A DNA stretch of 64,000 bases from Thiomicrorhabdus sp033238645 (GTDB taxonomy: Bacteria > Pseudomonadota > Gammaproteobacteria > Thiomicrospirales > Thiomicrospiraceae), in the NCBI GenBank assembly GCA_033238645.1, contig BQXR01000006.1, positions 124,001 to 188,000 on the forward strand, written 5' to 3'. The notes under the pieces are model-generated. The model was not told the origin of the DNA. It saw only the letters and a program-made list of their open reading frames with translations, and ran no database searches. A program made the translations under genes and the position numbers. Shown in pieces: positions 27,396 through 36,054 of the stretch. Position 1 is the stretch's first letter. Every line of letters begins with the position of its first letter.

Positions 27396-27938
27396 CATAC
27401 AATAAATCCATTATTAAATTCAGATAGCTCTATACATCTAAACCTTTAATTTAACCTGATTAAAGTATTAGTACACCAAATCAACTATAGCTTGTTATAA
27501 CCAGCTATTGCCGCCACGGTTAAATAGTTGCCACCCACTCCCCCTCCTCTTTCCTTGCAACATAGATACACCATATTAATCACAAAACTTCATAACATTA
27601 TTAGAGAACGACTAAGGGTCTAAACTTAGTGAGCGATACTAACTAACATTAACCACCTTCCCCCTATACATCAGGCTTTCAGCCATAAAATACAATTATC
27701 TGTAACTTTTTTTCAAAAAAAATATTAAAACCATACTTTACGTTAGACAGATAACCCTATGTAATAACAACAATTTTAAAAGGGTTAAAATCAGTTATGA
27801 CTAATAACTCCATTAAATTGGTAGTTTATTTGCAAAATGCAATTCACGTAATCTAAAGACTGCCGTTACCATTATGGGAGCAGTGACGAAGAGCTTATGT
27901 AATAGGACAATATTTTTATTTGGTTATCATTGCTTAAT

Positions 27939-27955
27939 TTGGCACAGGTACTGCT
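27939..27955 (+). promoter_or_regulatory. Sigma-54 promoter
   Basis: TTGGCACAGGTACTGCT fits the -24/-12 consensus (GG and GC ten bases apart) with one change, C for T before TGC. A transcript would start near 27966 and leave a leader of about 47 bases before the ATG at 28013. Use would require RpoN and an enhancer-binding activator. Confidence 0.65.
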
Positions 27956-28012
27956 TTAGCGATTATCAATTGAGAATATCCTTTTGGTTCTCGTGGTTAA
28001 ACAGGGAAGATA

Positions 28013-28564
28013 ATGATGAAAGTAAATAATTTGGTTCTACTTGCTACTGTCCTGTTTAGTGCTATGCCTTTAGTGTCACTAGCTGAATACAAAACACCAA
28101 AATTAGCAGTAACTGATCAGTTTAACTTAGACAGTAAAAGTACGAATAGCTACATGGATCACCGTGGGTTTATGGTATTAGAGGCTAGTAGTTATTACCA
28201 AGCAGTAAGCCCATCAGAGCTTCTACAGCCAAAATTTGATAAAACTAAGCTCATTACTAAAACAATGAAACTGAGAGATAAAGTTAAAAAGAACTTAAGT
28301 GACATCAATATTAAAGATGCGAAATCAACACTAGCACTTAAGAAGTGGAATGATTTTGAACCAAAGATTAAAAGAATTATCAAAAAAGAGAAAGAGCTTG
28401 ATGAATTACTAGATTACATAAGCCGCCTGAAAAAAGTTTCAACTAAGCGTAAAGATTCACCCAACACGATTAGAAGAGCGGCTAATGGAAAAAGTACCCA
28501 AACATCTGAAATAAGCTGTAGTAAAAAGACTGTCGCTTACCGCTGGCCAAGAAATTGTAGTTAG
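28013..28564 (+). CDS. Secreted basic protein, unknown
   Basis: A 183-residue protein that I do not recognise. A signal peptide (LVLLATVLFSAMPLVSLA) is followed by a Ser/Tyr-rich stretch. A lysine-rich, helix-prone middle follows (KTMKLRDKVKKNLSDINIKD, EPKIKRIIKKEKELDELLDY), and then a basic tail with two Cys (SCSKKTVAY, PRNCS). The ribosome site GGGAAG precedes paired ATGs at 28013 and 28016. It has its own sigma-54 promoter and precedes the pilus operon, so a surface or periplasmic role connected with the pilus is possible but unproven. Confidence 0.65.
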   Translation: MMKVNNLVLLATVLFSAMPLVSLAEYKTPKLAVTDQFNLDSKSTNSYMDHRGFMVLEASSYYQAVSPSELLQPKFDKTKLITKTMKLRDKVKKNLSDINIKDAKSTLALKKWNDFEPKIKRIIKKEKELDELLDYISRLKKVSTKRKDSPNTIRRAANGKSTQTSEISCSKKTVAYRWPRNCS

Positions 28565-29031
28565 TTATTAAGAGCTGTAATACTTTGGTCTTATACGACA
28601 AAATTTAAAAAATTATCTGTGATATTTTATCACTGCTTAAACTGAGCATATCTGGCATGCGAACTTATCCTTGATAAAAGGTTAAGTTGCCAGAAAGGTT
28701 TATTATATCCATGATAAGTGGCTTGTAATAAACTTCGCAACCTACCCGCAGATTCAGTTAATAACTGAATTCTTCAGGTAACACTACAAGAGTGGCCCAG
28801 CTACTAAAATTTTATTTAACGTTTTATTTAAACTTTTAATTACCCCTGCTGCGTTGTAAAGCAGGCATTGTATCTTATGCGTTTTGTTGCAAAACACCCG
28901 CTAAAATCTATTAAATGTTTTGATATGAAGTTTAATTAAAATTTTAATTAAAGTTTTTAAACTTTCTACCGTTAACTTAAGTAGGAAAGCTTATTCAGGG
29001 TCCGTATTTTATTAAAATTGGAGTAATAAAC
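28565..29031 (+). other. Long leader/spacer before the pilin gene with hairpin array
   Basis: This 467-base gap holds a row of inverted repeats: 28652-28693 (15 pairs with a 5-base bulge), 28698-28705/28726-28733, 28752-28760/28762-28770, 28845-28850/28860-28865 and 28881-28886/28890-28895. A 22-base perfect A/T palindrome lies at 28931-28952. No open frame is convincing. The pilin ribosome site TTGGAG lies at the end. It is either a structured 5' leader or a set of protein-binding sites controlling the pilus operon. Confidence 0.55.
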
Positions 29032-29634
29032 ATGAAAATTCAAACTCAACTAAAACTTGTTACTGGTGCGGTTATTGCGGTTACTGCTATTTCAACTGCT
29101 AATGCAGCGCAAGAAACTGTTAATGCGTCAGTTCAGGTGAATAATACAATTACTATGACAGTAAATTCCGCGCTTGACTTTGGTACTATTGCGGCATTTG
29201 CGAATAGTAACACAACGGCTGATCTGGCAACATTGGTTATTCCGGCAGACCCTGCTGGAGCTATCGTAGATGATCAAGTTGGTACGGCTAGAATTATCTC
29301 ATTAGCAGCAGGGGCTCCAGCTGATGTATCCGTATCTGGTGCAGCTGCAAACTACGCGTTAACAGTTGCAGTAACTGCAGCATCTAGTGCGCTTGATGAT
29401 CCTGCAGGTATTGCCCCAGATGGCTTTACAATGGGTAGCTTCACTACCTACGCATATCTTGAAGGTAACGGCCAGACTTTTGGTACAACTACTGACGCTA
29501 CAGGTGCATTAGGCCTTAATATCGGTGCAACATTATCGACAGTGACTCCTGCTGGTGGTGCAGCAGCAGATGCTTCAGTAGCGTATACTGACGCTACTTA
29601 CACAGGTGTTCTTGAAGTTGATATAAACTATTAA
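29032..29634 (+). CDS. DUF4402-type major pilin subunit (probable)
   Basis: A 200-residue secreted protein. A signal peptide ends in TANAAQETVNAS. The mature part starts with beta strands around ITMTVNSALDFGTIAAF and ends in a beta strand with terminal aromatic residue (GVLEVDINY). This is the layout of DUF4402 subunits of chaperone-usher pili. It is rich in Ala, Thr and Gly and has no Cys. It is the first gene of the pilus operon, and the terminator just after it suggests it is made in excess, as expected for the shaft subunit. Confidence 0.82.
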   Translation: MKIQTQLKLVTGAVIAVTAISTANAAQETVNASVQVNNTITMTVNSALDFGTIAAFANSNTTADLATLVIPADPAGAIVDDQVGTARIISLAAGAPADVSVSGAAANYALTVAVTAASSALDDPAGIAPDGFTMGSFTTYAYLEGNGQTFGTTTDATGALGLNIGATLSTVTPAGGAAADASVAYTDATYTGVLEVDINY

Positions 29635-29694
29635 TTTCAGTCTTAAATGGTGTCTTGCGTAGTGTGAGATGCCATTTACAAAACAATGATAAAT

Positions 29695-29745
29695 AAAAAA
29701 AACTAAAAATAAGGTTTTGATAAGCCTAATTTTTAGTTTTTTTTT
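29695..29745 (+). terminator. Terminator/attenuator between pilin and downstream pilus genes
   Basis: An A-rich arm (29695-29714) pairs with 29725-29744 with one mismatch, loop about ten bases, and ends in a T tract. A weaker hairpin (29645-29655/29669-29679) precedes it. It lies inside the operon, so it would lower expression of the chaperone and usher relative to pilin. Confidence 0.82.
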
Positions 29746-29783
29746 GGTAAAGTAAATGTTATTTTTTTAAATAAAGAACTGTT

Positions 29784-30254
29784 ATGTTATTTAAAACATC
29801 CTTAAACTTATGCCTATTGGCTTTGATGCTCATATTTGTACCATTAAAAGCGGATATGAGAGTTGATAGCACCTTAAATTTTGGCAGTATTGCTATCAGA
29901 GATAACTCTCAAGTATGGTTAATACAGCAGTTTTCTGATGGCAGTGTGGCGGTAGATAGTGGCTTTGTTATTTTAGAACCAGGTAATGCAGGACAATATT
30001 TTTTTTACAACCTTCCAGCCTCAACACAAATCTCTTTTTTAATTGTTGATGGAGTTGGCCCACTATTGTTTTCTGGCGGCTCTCCTCAAGCAGAATTTAC
30101 TGTTGAGCCTTACTTAGACTTCTCCACCTATACAACCGATTCAAATGGTGAACTAACCTTACCCTTACCTGGTGTTTTAAAAACAAGTGGTGATGGGTTA
30201 AGTTACGTTGATGGAGTTTATTACCGTTTTTTTGAACTCAGCATTAATTATTAA
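29784..30254 (+). CDS. Minor pilus subunit (DUF4402-like, tentative)
   Basis: A 156-residue protein with signal peptide (LCLLALMLIFVPLKA). After it, DSTLNFGSIAIRD matches the opening strand of the preceding pilin and RFFELSINY matches its closing strand, so both probably share the fold. The middle is different and lacks Cys. It may be a tip, adaptor or terminator subunit. It lies between the major pilin and the chaperone gene. Confidence 0.68.
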   Translation: MLFKTSLNLCLLALMLIFVPLKADMRVDSTLNFGSIAIRDNSQVWLIQQFSDGSVAVDSGFVILEPGNAGQYFFYNLPASTQISFLIVDGVGPLLFSGGSPQAEFTVEPYLDFSTYTTDSNGELTLPLPGVLKTSGDGLSYVDGVYYRFFELSINY

Positions 30255-30283
30255 TAATTAAATTAACAGGATATTTTACAAAA

Positions 30284-31102
30284 ATGTTAAAAGCTTCCCT
30301 CATTATTTCTAAGTTTGTTTTATTTATACTTTTTTTTCAATCTACGGCACAAGCCAGCCTTCTAATTGCTCCATTAAGGGTAAACTTTGAAGATCGTGAA
30401 CGTAGCAAAACAGTTATCATAATGAATACAGGTAAAACCACAAATACCTACCGAATAGGTTTTAAAAATATGCAGCAACTCCCCGATGGGGAGTATAAAA
30501 ATATTTCTTCAGAGGAGGAGGTAGATCCTAGTCTATTCTTTGCTGATGACATGATTCGTTTTAGTCCACGACAAGTTACCTTAAAACCAGGTGCTCGGCA
30601 GCAAATACGCCTCAGTTTGCGTAAACCTGAAAACCTAGAGAGTGGTGACTACCGGAGTCACCTGGCCTTTACGCAATTACCAAACCCTGACATGTTGGAA
30701 AGCAGACCTGAAAACCAAGGAATTAAACTCTATATGCTTACCTCTTTTTCAATTCCTGTTTTAGTACGCCAAGGCCAGCTGTCTATAAATTCTAAAATAA
30801 TGAGCGCGAGAATTAATAAAACCAAGCATGATACGTGGCAGGTTGAAGTCGATGTTAGCCGAGAAGGCAATTTTAGTACATTTGGTAAGTTGATTGTTTT
30901 CTGGCGCCCCAACGCCTCAAGCTCTTATCAAGAGCTTAATTTTCTTGATAATTCTACACTGTACAGAGAAACAAAAAGGCGAACAATCAATATTGCTTTA
31001 AAGGAAAGTCAGGTACAATCAGGACAGTTTAAAGTCGTTTATGAACCTCATAAGTCCTTCAAAATAAAAACATTTGATGAATTTGAGTTTTACTACCCAT
31101 AA
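30284..31102 (+). CDS. Periplasmic pilus chaperone
   Basis: A 272-residue PapD-like chaperone that would cap pilin subunits in the periplasm. It has a signal peptide (FVLFILFFQSTAQA), then two Ig-like domains. LLIAPLRVNFEDRERSKTVIIMN is the first strand with a basic pocket. FSPRQVTLKPGARQQIRLSLRKP and DYRSHLAFTQLP are typical of the chaperones that work with DUF4402/Csu-like pilins. It is followed 56 bases later by the usher. Confidence 0.88.
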   Translation: MLKASLIISKFVLFILFFQSTAQASLLIAPLRVNFEDRERSKTVIIMNTGKTTNTYRIGFKNMQQLPDGEYKNISSEEEVDPSLFFADDMIRFSPRQVTLKPGARQQIRLSLRKPENLESGDYRSHLAFTQLPNPDMLESRPENQGIKLYMLTSFSIPVLVRQGQLSINSKIMSARINKTKHDTWQVEVDVSREGNFSTFGKLIVFWRPNASSSYQELNFLDNSTLYRETKRRTINIALKESQVQSGQFKVVYEPHKSFKIKTFDEFEFYYP

Positions 31103-31158
31103 AGACAACTAAGACCCTAAGTTAATACAGTGGCAGAATTGAAATTTATGGAGTGTTT

Positions 31159-34100
31159 GTGAGTAAGATTTCAACCTTAATAATGACGTTGGTGCTATTA
31201 GTTAGCATGCCAAAACTATTACATGCTGAAAGCAAATCTCCACGCTATTATGACCCTATTAGTGGCCAGTTCATCAGCCAAGAGCAACTCAATATTAAAA
31301 CCGCTAGAGAGCTCATTTTAGAAGCTAAGGTTCAAAATATAGTTTTGGGAGAAATAGTTGTTCAAGAGATCGATAATGCCTTATGGACTTCATTAAGTGA
31401 TGTCATAATTTTGCTTGATTTTCCAATCAAAATTAAAGCTATTGATGACAAAAAAATTGAAGCTAGTGGTTGGTTTATAAAAGAAAGAAACCTATTCTCT
31501 CTTCTCCCTGAAAATTTAGAACCTAAAAAAACATCATTAAGCGAAAGCAATAATGACACAAAAAATACACAGTTAGTGTACCAACTGAAGACCAGTCAAC
31601 AAACACAAACTATTGACAATATAAAACAGATTGATGGCGTAACATATTTCCCTCTAGTAGATATATTATCCTGGTTTAATATTGAAGCCAAAAGTAATAT
31701 TGAAGCTCTTTCTCTAGAGTTACTGCCAACCGAAAGTTTACCAATTCAAGAAAAAATACTTCGAGATCAACGAAAAGCTTCGGCTCTTACAAGTGACTTT
31801 GATACTCAGTTCCCACGTGACGATGTTGAGTACCAGATGTTTTCACCCTTAATGACGGATATTCAGATTTCTGCATTTCAGGGAAGCGATGGAAATAAAA
31901 TATTCAATACCTCCGCCCTAGGAGCAGGTGATTTAGCCTATATGACAGGACGATACTATTTGGGTCATCGCTACAATGAGCGTACCGAAAGCTCTCAAGT
32001 CAATGGACGACTCTATTTAGAACGTAATACCATTCAATCAGATTTGACCCACTCACTACAACCTACCCATTTTTCACTCGGTGACAGCCGAAATGCATCT
32101 ATTGCAAACCTACCTGGCACTAATAAATTTGGTGTTAGAGTGAGTAACCGACCTTATGGCCGAATTACTAATTCATCGACCACTAATATTACAGGCCTAC
32201 AGCAGCCGGGATGGGATGCTGAGCTTTACTTAAATGGACTATTCATTGACAAACAAACGGTTGATAAAGATGGCCAATACAACTTCTTAAATCAACCATT
32301 ACAAATTGGGGAAAATCGCTTTACCCTACGTTTTTATGGCTTGGAAGGCCAAAAACGAGAACTGGAAAAGGTTTATCATTTAGATCCAGCAGCAGCAACT
32401 GGTGGGGGGTTAATTTATGATGCCTCTTTTGGACAACAAGACTTTAACTTTTCTGATTTTTTTGAAAAAAATCAACCAAGTGCCCCCCCTTATTACGCTT
32501 TAAATTTCCATTTGGAAAAAGGTCTCAGCCAAAAAGTATCTATAACAGGGGATTATTCTCAATATCACTTTTCTGATGGCGTACAACATCAGTTTGCTCA
32601 AACGGGTTTACGCGCATTTTTGGGCCAAACTTTCATTGATATAAATCACCTACAAGATATTGAGTTTGGTAGCCAAAGTCAATTTAACCTTTCCCGTGGA
32701 TTAGGCCTTGGCGGTAAGCATGTATTAAACTATGGTATCCAGACACAAACACAGGATTTTAAAGTCAATACCACAACGATATCCAGTATTAAGCAATCAC
32801 AGACGATAAGTCTTAATGGAAAGCTGCTTACTCTCGATTTTGATTATAAAGTCAGTGCTACATTTGGTGAGTCCTATGATCAATCTTCAACAGAGTCTTA
32901 TCAACTTAATTTAGCTAAGAGCCTTGGCAGGCTGAGATTAAACAATAACTTGAATTACTCAATAACTCATGTGGCAGATAATACCACTTCAAAAAGTATG
33001 ACTGGTCGCCTAAATGCAACAACTTATTGGAGCAAAGTTTATCTCCGTGCAGGGTTAGATTATTTAGTAGAACCTATATCCAGAACAGAGAATGTTTCAC
33101 TAGAAGCTTCTTGGAATATGACAAATAACCTCAAAACTAAACTTCTGTATAGTTATGCAAATGCAACCGATACAAGCGCCACAGGACTTACTCTAAACTG
33201 GCGCAATCGAAACTTTTCCAGTAGCTTCTCAATTCGAAACTCAGAACATGCTGTGAGTGGACAAATAAATTTATACTTTAGCTTAGGTAAAAACCCCATA
33301 ACAAATAAGATATTCATGGACTCTTCCCGGGTGTCCAGTTCTGGTGCTGTAGCGGTACAAGTATTTGAAGATCTAAACAACAATCAGCAATTTGATAAAA
33401 ATGAACCCCTTATTGAGGATGCAGAGGTGCTTGCCGTACAACAGCATATTCGAGCTAAAACTAATGAACAAGGGGTTGTGATGTTAACGGGATTACGTGG
33501 CTCACAGGTAACAGATATTAAAGTGAATACTGCTACTTTGCCGGATCCTTTTTGGACACCATCAACGGACGGTATATCTTTTTTGCCTCGTCCAGGTTTA
33601 ATTAAAACTATATTAATCCCTATCGTAACGGCCGGTGAAATAGAGGGTGTTGTAAAATATTCAGAAGATTTGTTTAATGCGCCTTATGAAAGAGGTCGAG
33701 TTCCCCTGCTGTTAACTAATATAGAAAATGGAAAGTCTATTGAAATAGATTCAACATTTGATGGTTTTTTCTTATTTGAGAAAGTTCCTCAGGGAAATTA
33801 TAGTTTGCAGATTAAACCAAGCTTCTTACAAACTAACTCACTTGAAGCACGCTCACCAATTCCAATAAAGATTGGTCATAGAGGAACGCTCGTTCTTGGT
33901 GTAAACTTTACCATCCACCCTGAGGGTAAGTTTGAATACTCCACGGAAGAACCTATTGCTGATACGGCTTATAATATTGACTTAGGTGAGTTCTTGTCTG
34001 AAGAGAATGCTCGTATTGTACTAGGTGCACTTCGTAATGTATTTCCAAGCGTCTTAGCTAAAGGCACCAGAACTAATCCATATGAAATGCTCTTAACCAA

Positions 34101-34599
34101 GAGCAATAAAAACCGCTATCAGCTGGCTCTGGGGCCTGTATTTGATTTAAATCACGCTAAATACATCTGTGGTTCACTTGCTAAAGAGCAACTTTACTGC
34201 CAAGTTAAAAAGACTAAAATCAAGGTAGATTACCAACCTGAAATATTACCTGCTGTTCAAGCTATTGGCCCGTTAGAGACCGCTTTAAAAACAGCGATTT
34301 TAGAAAAAAGTTCTGAACCAAAGATTACTGAGAGTACTAAACAAAATAGTAATCAAAATTTCACCCTTCAATTAATGAGTACTTTAAGTGACAGTGGTTT
34401 AGAAGCTTATATTGAAGAGAACAGCCTTATGGATTCTAAAATCATCGCTGTGACCAATAAAGATGGTGAGACCAAATATCTACTCACTATGGGAAACTAT
34501 GCTATCCGAGAGGATGCAGAACAGATTGCTGCCCAACTACATGACTATTTGGGTGTTAAACCCTGGATAAGAACATTTGAGAGCATCTACGCTAAGTAA
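31159..34599 (+). CDS. Outer-membrane pilus usher with C-terminal SPOR-type domains
   Basis: A 1146-residue protein, much longer than the usual 800-900 of ushers. After a signal peptide (ending KLLHA) comes an N-terminal domain to about residue 210. A usher barrel with plug-like RPYGRITNSS, GWDAELYLNG and LRFYGLEGQKRELEK spans about 220-720. A calcium-type B repeat (VFEDLNNNQQFDKNEPLIEDA) lies near 730, then a Cna-B-like segment. The C-terminus has RYQLALGPVFDLNHAKYICG near 986 and FTLQLMSTLSDSGLEAYIEE ... KPWIRTF at about 1067-1143, which look like SPOR domains that bind denuded glycan. The start is GTG at 31159 with GGAG five bases upstream. Confidence 0.85.
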   Translation: MSKISTLIMTLVLLVSMPKLLHAESKSPRYYDPISGQFISQEQLNIKTARELILEAKVQNIVLGEIVVQEIDNALWTSLSDVIILLDFPIKIKAIDDKKIEASGWFIKERNLFSLLPENLEPKKTSLSESNNDTKNTQLVYQLKTSQQTQTIDNIKQIDGVTYFPLVDILSWFNIEAKSNIEALSLELLPTESLPIQEKILRDQRKASALTSDFDTQFPRDDVEYQMFSPLMTDIQISAFQGSDGNKIFNTSALGAGDLAYMTGRYYLGHRYNERTESSQVNGRLYLERNTIQSDLTHSLQPTHFSLGDSRNASIANLPGTNKFGVRVSNRPYGRITNSSTTNITGLQQPGWDAELYLNGLFIDKQTVDKDGQYNFLNQPLQIGENRFTLRFYGLEGQKRELEKVYHLDPAAATGGGLIYDASFGQQDFNFSDFFEKNQPSAPPYYALNFHLEKGLSQKVSITGDYSQYHFSDGVQHQFAQTGLRAFLGQTFIDINHLQDIEFGSQSQFNLSRGLGLGGKHVLNYGIQTQTQDFKVNTTTISSIKQSQTISLNGKLLTLDFDYKVSATFGESYDQSSTESYQLNLAKSLGRLRLNNNLNYSITHVADNTTSKSMTGRLNATTYWSKVYLRAGLDYLVEPISRTENVSLEASWNMTNNLKTKLLYSYANATDTSATGLTLNWRNRNFSSSFSIRNSEHAVSGQINLYFSLGKNPITNKIFMDSSRVSSSGAVAVQVFEDLNNNQQFDKNEPLIEDAEVLAVQQHIRAKTNEQGVVMLTGLRGSQVTDIKVNTATLPDPFWTPSTDGISFLPRPGLIKTILIPIVTAGEIEGVVKYSEDLFNAPYERGRVPLLLTNIENGKSIEIDSTFDGFFLFEKVPQGNYSLQIKPSFLQTNSLEARSPIPIKIGHRGTLVLGVNFTIHPEGKFEYSTEEPIADTAYNIDLGEFLSEENARIVLGALRNVFPSVLAKGTRTNPYEMLLTKSNKNRYQLALGPVFDLNHAKYICGSLAKEQLYCQVKKTKIKVDYQPEILPAVQAIGPLETALKTAILEKSSEPKITESTKQNSNQNFTLQLMSTLSDSGLEAYIEENSLMDSKIIAVTNKDGETKYLLTMGNYAIREDAEQIAAQLHDYLGVKPWIRTFESIYAK

Positions 34600-34929
34600 T
34601 CCTAGTGGCTCTCTAACAATCAATATTCAGTAGTAGAATCCCTATTCCCTACTATAGAAGCCCCAAATTGCCTAGTCTCTCATTCAAAGCTAGCTCAGGC
34701 TCTTGTAGTTACCCTCCCCCCCCCTGCTCAACATCCCTCAAAGTACAATACTCCCTTTTGATCTTCGCTAGCTACGTTGAGGCTGTTGAACATTCAAGTA
34801 AGTTGTGTGGAGTGGCGACACTTTAGACAATCACATAAACATAGGTATGCTTATACAAAAAACTAACAAAGAATAGACAATAGAGAGTGATTAAAAATTC
34901 TAAGAGAAATGAAGTTATGGAACTCTAGG
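34600..34929. other. Spacer between usher gene and tRNA cluster
   Basis: About 330 bases with no open frame I can support. The one clear element is the C-run word at 34716. No terminator for the usher transcript was recognised here. Confidence 0.5.
34716..34731 (+). repeat. C-run word, CCCCCCCCCTGCTCAA
   Basis: One of the two longest C runs in a full copy (nine C). It is intergenic, about 117 bases past the usher stop. Confidence 0.8.
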
Positions 34930-34971
34930 CATAAAAAAACCCCGATTAGAAATTAATCTAATCGAGGTTTT
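34930..34971 (-). terminator. Terminator of the pgsA-tRNA transcript
   Basis: On the minus strand AAAACCTCGATTAG pairs with CTAATCGGGGTTTT with one G-T pair, followed by seven T. It lies just past tRNA-Leu. Confidence 0.88.
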
Positions 34972-34977
34972 AGAATA

Positions 34978-35065
34978 TGGTGCCCAGGGCCGGAGTCGAA
35001 CCGGCACAGTGTTACCACCGGGGGATTTTAAGTCCCCTGCGTCTACCAATTTCGCCACCTGGGCA
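34978..35065 (-). tRNA. tRNA-Leu (anticodon UAA)
   Basis: The minus strand gives a tRNA with long variable arm typical of leucine: acceptor TGCCCAGG pairs with CCTGGGCA, the T loop is GTTCGAGTC, and the anticodon stem GGGGA/TCCCC holds loop CTTAAAA. CCA is encoded (34978-34980). It is the last of three tRNAs after pgsA. Confidence 0.96.
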
Positions 35066-35118
35066 GATAGCTAACATTTAAAATGCTAAGTCAAAATTAT
35101 CAAGCTTTCCAGTAGTAA

Positions 35119-35192
35119 TGGAGGCGGAACCCGGAGTCGAACCGAGGTAGATGGATTTGCAATCCACTGCATAGCCACTTTGCTATTCCGCC
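35119..35192 (-). tRNA. tRNA-Cys (anticodon GCA)
   Basis: Acceptor GGCGGAA pairs with TTCCGCC; the anticodon loop is TTGCAAA; the T loop contains GTTCGACTC; discriminator U and encoded CCA follow. The order Gly-Cys-Leu behind pgsA is the same as glyW-cysT-leuZ in E. coli. Confidence 0.96.
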
Positions 35193-35198
35193 AAATAC

Positions 35199-35273
35199 TG
35201 GAGCGGGAAACGAGGATCGAACTCGCGACCCCAACCTTGGCAAGGTTGTGCTCTACCGCTGAGCTATTCCCGC
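35199..35273 (-). tRNA. tRNA-Gly (anticodon GCC)
   Basis: Acceptor GCGGGAA pairs with TTCCCGC; D loop AGCTCAGCGGTAGAGC, anticodon loop TTGCCAA and T arm CGAGTTCGATCCTCG are clear; CCA is encoded. First tRNA after pgsA. Confidence 0.97.
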
Positions 35274-35383
35274 TTGATGGGGCGTATTATAGGGAATCCT
35301 CGATTAAGGTCAAGCGGTTTTTTGTAATTAATTGAAAAGAAACCTAAGCTAAAAGGTTTCTTATCTATAAATCATTAAGTTAC

Positions 35384-35956
35384 TTATGATTTTGTAGAAC
35401 GAATAATTTCAGGCAGCGCTGCTTTGGTATATTGTATCCAAGTTATTAGGGTTAGAGCAGCTGCAAAATAGAGCATTGGGAAACCAAGTTCTCCCCAATT
35501 TACACCCCATAACTCACCACCATACAAAAGCCAAGTCAGTGCCGCTAACTGTGAGGCAGTTTTAATCTTACCTAGATTGGAGACTGCAACCACATCACGA
35601 GCATTGTTTTCAGCCATCCATTCTCGTAGGGCTGAGATAGCAACCTCTCGCATCATAATAATCACCGCAGAAATTATCACGTAGATATTGTCATGATACT
35701 CAGCGGCAACTACGATCAAAGCTGCCGCAACAATTAACTTATCAGCAACGGGATCCAAAAAAGCTCCTAACTTACTGGCCGACCCTAGCTTACGAGCAAG
35801 GTAGCCATCTAGCCAATCGGTAATCGCTGCAATCATAAAGGCTAAACCCGCCCAAAAACGCGCCTCTTCAATTGGCAGGTAGTACAGGATCAAAAAAATG
35901 GGGATTAAGGCGACTCGAGACCAGGTCATGATCATCGGAAGTGACTGTAAACGCAT
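35384..35956 (-). CDS. pgsA: CDP-diacylglycerol-glycerol-3-phosphate 3-phosphatidyltransferase
   Basis: PgsA is an inner-membrane enzyme making phosphatidylglycerol phosphate from the CdsA product. The CDP-alcohol phosphotransferase motif is present as DWLDGYLARKLGSASKLGAF followed by LDPVADK, with its metal-binding Asp residues. The 190-residue length and multiple membrane helices fit the family (182 in E. coli). It lies between uvrC and the tRNA cluster as in enterics. Confidence 0.96.
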   Translation of the reverse strand: MRLQSLPMIMTWSRVALIPIFLILYYLPIEEARFWAGLAFMIAAITDWLDGYLARKLGSASKLGAFLDPVADKLIVAAALIVVAAEYHDNIYVIISAVIIMMREVAISALREWMAENNARDVVAVSNLGKIKTASQLAALTWLLYGGELWGVNWGELGFPMLYFAAALTLITWIQYTKAALPEIIRSTKS

Positions 35957-36054
35957 AACTACTCTTTATTAATTATTTAATCTTTAAACATCTAAACTTA
36001 TGGTGACGAATGTTATCACAACCAAGTCGCTAAGAAGCTGATTCAGCTCATATT

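Larger units (their letters stand above)
27305..28012. other. Long AT-rich spacer before the 183-residue secreted protein
   Basis: About 700 bases without a supportable gene. It contains a C-run word (27385-27395), two pyrimidine-rich patches near 27537 and 27658, a short inverted repeat ACTAAG/CTTAGT near 27611-27630, and at its right end a sigma-54 promoter. Its AT-rich stretches could bind nucleoid proteins, but that is not shown. Confidence 0.5.

Noticed and set aside
27841..27900. Possible c-di-GMP riboswitch before the 183-residue gene
   Set aside because: A first look at GCC and AAAG blocks suggested it, but the conserved ACGCAAAGCC core and receptor are absent.
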